This document shows, piece by piece, positions 61,128 through 64,000 of a stretch of DNA of 64,000 nt. Source of the stretch: an uncultured Flavobacteriaceae bacterium. GTDB lineage: Bacteria > Bacteroidota > Bacteroidia > Flavobacteriales > Flavobacteriaceae. Positions within the stretch are counted from its first letter, which is position 1; every line of letters begins with the position of its first letter. The notes beneath the pieces were generated by a model. It was not told the origin of the DNA. It did not search any database and saw nothing but the letters and a program-made list of their open reading frames with translations. The stretch spans positions 124,001 to 188,000 of the forward strand of contig CANLXN010000007.1 of assembly GCA_947495135.1 (NCBI GenBank). Reading direction: 5' to 3'. The position numbers and the translations under genes are program-made.

Positions 61128-62153
61128 ATGGCACTCAATAAAAATGCACTCATTCGGTATAAAACCATCGACAAATGTCTTCAGAACAAGTATCGAGATT
61201 GGACATTACAAGACTTGATTGATGCATGCTCTGATGCACTGTACGAATACGAGGGAAGAGAAGTGAACGTGAGTAAGCGAACCATTCAGTTGGATATACA
61301 GATGATGCGTAGTGACAAGTTGGGTTATAATGCGCCCATTGTAGTTGTAAACAAGAAATTTTACTGTTACGAAGCCCCCGATTATTCGATTACCGATATT
61401 CCCATTACCGAGAACGACATGAGTGTTTTGTCTGAAACGGTTGAAATGTTGAAGCAATTCAAGGATTTTTCACTGTTTTCAGAATTAGGTGGGATCATCC
61501 AGCGTTTGGAAGACAAAGTTTATACCGAGAAAACACATCGATCTGCGGTTATTCATCTCGATAATAATGAGAATTTAAAGGGTCTGCAGCATTTGGATGT
61601 ATTATATCAAGCAATTATTAAGAAGTTAGTTTTGAAAATTAACTATCAGTCTTTTACTGCGCGAAAGCCTGGGGTCATCACTTTTCATCCTTTTATATTA
61701 AAGGAGTTCAATAATAGGTGGTTTTTGGTGGGGAGATCGAGTAGAACCATGAACATTCAGACGTTGGCCTTGGACCGAATGGTTGGGATCGATTATGATT
61801 TAAACATACCTTACAATGACGAGGATTTTAACGGAGATGAATATTATAAAAATACCATAGGTGTGACCGTGCTTAATGACGACCAGTTACAAGAAGTAGT
61901 TTTAAAAATTGAGCGAGGTAATGCGCCTTATGTATTGACCAAACCTTTTCATCACTCTCAGGAATTGCTGGAGCAGTTTGAGGATAGAAGCATCATGATT
62001 AAACTCCATGTACACCTTAATTTAGAATTGGAGCGATTGATTTTAGGCTTCGGTGATGCTATTGAGGTAGTGAAGCCAAGATTACTTCGGAAAAGGATAC
62101 GGCAAAAGTTAAAGCGGGCTGTTGAGGTTTATGGGGAGGGTGAGAATGTTTAA
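61128..62153 (+). CDS. WYL-domain transcriptional regulator
   Basis: A 341-residue protein. A winged HTH covers about residues 1-75 (TLQDLIDACSDALYEYEGRE, VSKRTIQLDIQMMRSD). The WYL domain covers about 160-240 (LKINYQSFTARKPGVITFHP, EFNNRWFLVGRS, IQTLALDRM), and a WCX-like C-terminal extension follows. WYL regulators often bind nucleic-acid-like ligands and control stress or defence genes. It is divergent from rtcB1 and adjacent to the palindrome at 60.4 kb, so I infer that it binds the shared TACTACGCA-N7-TGCGTAGTA site. Confidence 0.87.
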   Translation: MALNKNALIRYKTIDKCLQNKYRDWTLQDLIDACSDALYEYEGREVNVSKRTIQLDIQMMRSDKLGYNAPIVVVNKKFYCYEAPDYSITDIPITENDMSVLSETVEMLKQFKDFSLFSELGGIIQRLEDKVYTEKTHRSAVIHLDNNENLKGLQHLDVLYQAIIKKLVLKINYQSFTARKPGVITFHPFILKEFNNRWFLVGRSSRTMNIQTLALDRMVGIDYDLNIPYNDEDFNGDEYYKNTIGVTVLNDDQLQEVVLKIERGNAPYVLTKPFHHSQELLEQFEDRSIMIKLHVHLNLELERLILGFGDAIEVVKPRLLRKRIRQKLKRAVEVYGEGENV

Positions 62154-62275
62154 TATGGAATGGGCCAATCTGTGGTAAGTTCTTGTTATTCAGTTTTTGA
62201 TCTGTGGCACTTCGATCAAATTTTTGGAACCTGGCTTTTAAACTTTATAATTTCTTCAATTATTTTTGATTTATG

Positions 62276-62306
62276 TTTTGCGGAAAACAAAATAGAACTA
62301 TATTTG
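62276..62306 (+). promoter_or_regulatory. Promoter of the ordinary tRNA-Phe gene
   Basis: TTTTG at 62276-62280, an 18-nt spacer and TATATTTG (62299-62306), a perfect TAnnTTTG. The tRNA begins 18 nt later. It serves as an internal reference for the promoter calls in the island. Confidence 0.8.
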
Positions 62307-62323
62307 CACTCGCTTTTAAGCAT

Positions 62324-62396
62324 GGTGCCTTAGCTCAGTTGGTAGAGCAATGGACTGAAAATCCATGTGTCCCTGGTTCGATTCCTGGAGGCACCA
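62324..62396 (+). tRNA. tRNA-Phe(GAA), canonical
   Basis: 73 nt. Acceptor GGTGCCT/AGGCACC, D-arm GCTC/GAGC with GG, anticodon arm TGGA, CTGAAAA, TCCA (GAA), T-arm CCTGG, TTCGATT, CCTGG, A73. It is undivided and has its own promoter and terminator, so the interrupted tRNA-Phe of the array is not the only source of this tRNA. Confidence 0.95.
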
Positions 62397-62400
62397 CATT

Positions 62401-62430
62401 AAAACCCGAAGTTTATGCTTCGGGTTTTTT
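62401..62430 (+). terminator. Terminator of tRNA-Phe
   Basis: AAAACCCGAAG, a short loop, CTTCGGGTTTT and further T residues directly behind the tRNA. Confidence 0.85.
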
Positions 62431-62549
62431 GTTTTCTATAACGGTCTCATGTCTCACATCTATTAAAGAAGCGGCCTAACTTTCTTTTAATAGACTCTTA
62501 ACAACCCCACATTACTACAAATTGTATTTTTAGCCCTTCACAACTTAGA

Positions 62550-63278
62550 ATGAATTTAATAATAGACGTTGGTAATACGTATCTAAAGTTAGCGGTCTTT
62601 GTTAATAATGAGCTTATGGAAAAGTTCGTTTGTGACAAAGAAGGTTTCATAGAGTCGCTTTCAGAGGTGTCAGATCGTTTTCCAAAAGTGGAGCATTGCA
62701 TTGTTTCATCTGTTGGCGGATTTACGGATGCGCAACTTTCGGCATTGAAAAAAAAGCATTCGGTGTTCGTTCTTACTCATCAAGCAAAATTTCCTTTTAA
62801 AAATGAGTATGCTACTCCTTCTACCTTAGGCGTGGATCGCATTGCGCTGGTAAGTGCTGCTGCGGTGCAATTTCCAGATAAAAATGTCTTGGTTATTGAT
62901 GCGGGTAGTTGTATTACGTATGATTTTCTTACGGAAGCTAACTCGTATCTGGGGGGAGCAATAGCCCCAGGTATACAAATGCGCTATAAAGCCATGCATA
63001 CCTTTACTGCAAATCTACCGTTATTAGAAACGAAAAAGCCTTTAAACTTAATCGGAGACTCTACAAATAACTCTATGCATGTGGGTGTTGTTCAGGGAGT
63101 TATCAATGAAGTTGATGGGTTTATTGAGAAATACATCGAAAACTTTGGAAATTTAACGGTTATTTTAACAGGAGGAGATGCTCATTTTTTGCGAGATAGC
63201 ATAAAAAATGACATCTTTGCCACCTCCAATTTTTTATTGGAAGGATTGAATCACATTTTAGAAATTAACAAGGATTAA
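62550..63278 (+). CDS. coaX: Type III pantothenate kinase
   Basis: A 242-residue ASKHA-fold kinase for the first step of coenzyme A synthesis. It shows the phosphate-1 motif MNLIIDVGNTYLKLAVF, then TPSTLGVDRIALVSAA with the TxGxDR motif near residue 90, and VIDAGSCITYDFL near 115, with GGAIAPG near 138. Type III enzymes are feedback-resistant and use K or ammonium ions. The stop codon overlaps the start of the next gene by 1 nt, so the two are translated in series. Confidence 0.93.
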   Translation: MNLIIDVGNTYLKLAVFVNNELMEKFVCDKEGFIESLSEVSDRFPKVEHCIVSSVGGFTDAQLSALKKKHSVFVLTHQAKFPFKNEYATPSTLGVDRIALVSAAAVQFPDKNVLVIDAGSCITYDFLTEANSYLGGAIAPGIQMRYKAMHTFTANLPLLETKKPLNLIGDSTNNSMHVGVVQGVINEVDGFIEKYIENFGNLTVILTGGDAHFLRDSIKNDIFATSNFLLEGLNHILEINKD

Positions 63279-64000
63279 TGTTGAAACGAATTTTTATAGC
63301 GCTTATGCTATTGACCACTGGTTTTGCCGTGGCGCAACAAGGAACTACATCTCCTTATTCTTTTTTTGGTATTGGAACCTTGAAATTTAAAGGGACGGTC
63401 GAAAATAGATCGATGGGAGGAATAGGAGTCTATAGTGATAGCATCCACCTAAATTTACAAAATCCAGCCAGTGTTGCTGGATTGCAGTTAGTGAACTATT
63501 CTTTAGCTGGTAGTCATAAGTATACAGGGCTAGCTACAGATGCAGAATCTCAGCAAATTACAACCACTTCATTCGATTATTTGGCTATTGGTATTCCAAT
63601 GGGTAAGTTCGGGGCGAGTTTTGGATTGCTTCCTTACACCTCTTCAGGATATAAACTTGAAAATGTGGATGGGGATAATACAACTCAATTTGAAGGGTTT
63701 GGAGGTCTCAACAGAGCTTTCTTGACCCTAGGATATCAAGTAACACCAGAGCTAAGTGTTGGAGTGGAAGCTAACTATAACTTCGGAAACATCGAAAACC
63801 GCGCAACTACTTTTCAAGAAGACGTTCAGTTAGGTATTCGAGAGATCAACCGATCTAATATTAGAGGTTTCGATTTCAACTTTGGAGCGATGTATAAACG
63901 AATGGTGACGAAGGAATTGGAAATACAAACTTCTGTTGCATACGCGGTCGAAAACGAGTTTACTTCTGAAAACCAACGAATTTTGGCGACCATACTTGAG
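63278..64000 (+). CDS. Outer-membrane protein, N-terminal part (runs off the window)
   Basis: 241 codons are in the window without a stop. MLKRIFIALMLLTTGFAVAQ is a signal peptide. YSFFGIGTLKFKGTVENRSM, then LQNPASVAGLQ, IPMGKFGASFGLLPYTSSGY and LGYQVTPELSVGVEANYNFG give the repeating amphipathic strands of a FadL- or PorV-like barrel. It starts within the coaX stop, a pairing I recall from other flavobacteria. The transported substance is unknown. Confidence 0.75.
   Translation, partial: MLKRIFIALMLLTTGFAVAQQGTTSPYSFFGIGTLKFKGTVENRSMGGIGVYSDSIHLNLQNPASVAGLQLVNYSLAGSHKYTGLATDAESQQITTTSFDYLAIGIPMGKFGASFGLLPYTSSGYKLENVDGDNTTQFEGFGGLNRAFLTLGYQVTPELSVGVEANYNFGNIENRATTFQEDVQLGIREINRSNIRGFDFNFGAMYKRMVTKELEIQTSVAYAVENEFTSENQRILATILE

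Overview
The window reads as a chromosome segment of a marine flavobacterium (Bacteroidota, Flavobacteriaceae). It is AT-rich, has SusC/SusD outer-membrane pairs, a type IX secretion C-terminal domain, FG-GAP/UnbV lipoproteins and DUF547 proteins. Several transcripts have Bacteroidota-type promoters (TTTG, about 20 nt, TAnnTTTG). Start codons rarely have a Shine-Dalgarno sequence, so I chose starts from signal peptides and family N-termini.

Layout. 0-2.3 kb: NAD salvage (ADP-ribosylglycohydrolase end, nicotinamide phosphoribosyltransferase) and a YceI protein. 2.3-14 kb: a minus-strand arsenosugar cluster with ArsM methyltransferase, radical SAM ArsS, two arsenosugar glycosyltransferases, a purine nucleoside phosphorylase, a peroxidase-like protein, a rhodanese, two DUF547 proteins, a sterol-desaturase-like hydroxylase and a T9SS cargo. 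14.5-50.2 kb: a carbohydrate locus. Its minus-strand arm has SusC/SusD, three FG-GAP/UnbV lipoproteins (the third without an ATG start), a vanadium-haloperoxidase-like protein, GH97, two MFS transporters, a GH37 trehalase and a PfkB kinase. Its plus-strand arm has a LacI regulator, GH32 fructosidase, sugar symporter, fructokinase, a sodium/solute symporter and a natural GlpK-GlpD fusion. Matching LacI-type palindromes lie upstream of the LacI gene and of the trehalase operon.

50.4-62.2 kb is the most unusual part: an RNA-repair island. It encodes two RtcB RNA ligases, the release factor homologue PrfH, a TPR protein with a lysine tail, a RING plus TerD-like protein, and a divergent HD and WYL regulator pair. 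Between them lies a dense array of eleven tRNA-like genes. One, tRNA-Phe, has about 52 nt inserted at the classical intron position 37/38. A further tRNA-Met gene is split by 156 nt, and removing those leaves a perfect cloverleaf. The Met insertion and its flanks carry a repeated helix with a bulged C (GGTCAA paired with TTACC), a circularly permuted tRNA-like fold and 20-nt direct repeats; this resembles a Y RNA/tRNA mimic. Four promoter, short ORF, terminator modules stand in front of the rtcB2-prfH operon and the tRNA array. In three of them a segment inside the short ORF can pair with the terminator 5' arm. This suggests translation-sensing attenuation. The rtcB1 promoter and the tRNA-Met/RING promoter share one palindrome at identical spacing.

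62.2-64 kb returns to housekeeping genes: an ordinary tRNA-Phe with its own promoter and terminator, coaX, and the start of an outer-membrane protein gene. Homology statements are from memory of families; no search was run.
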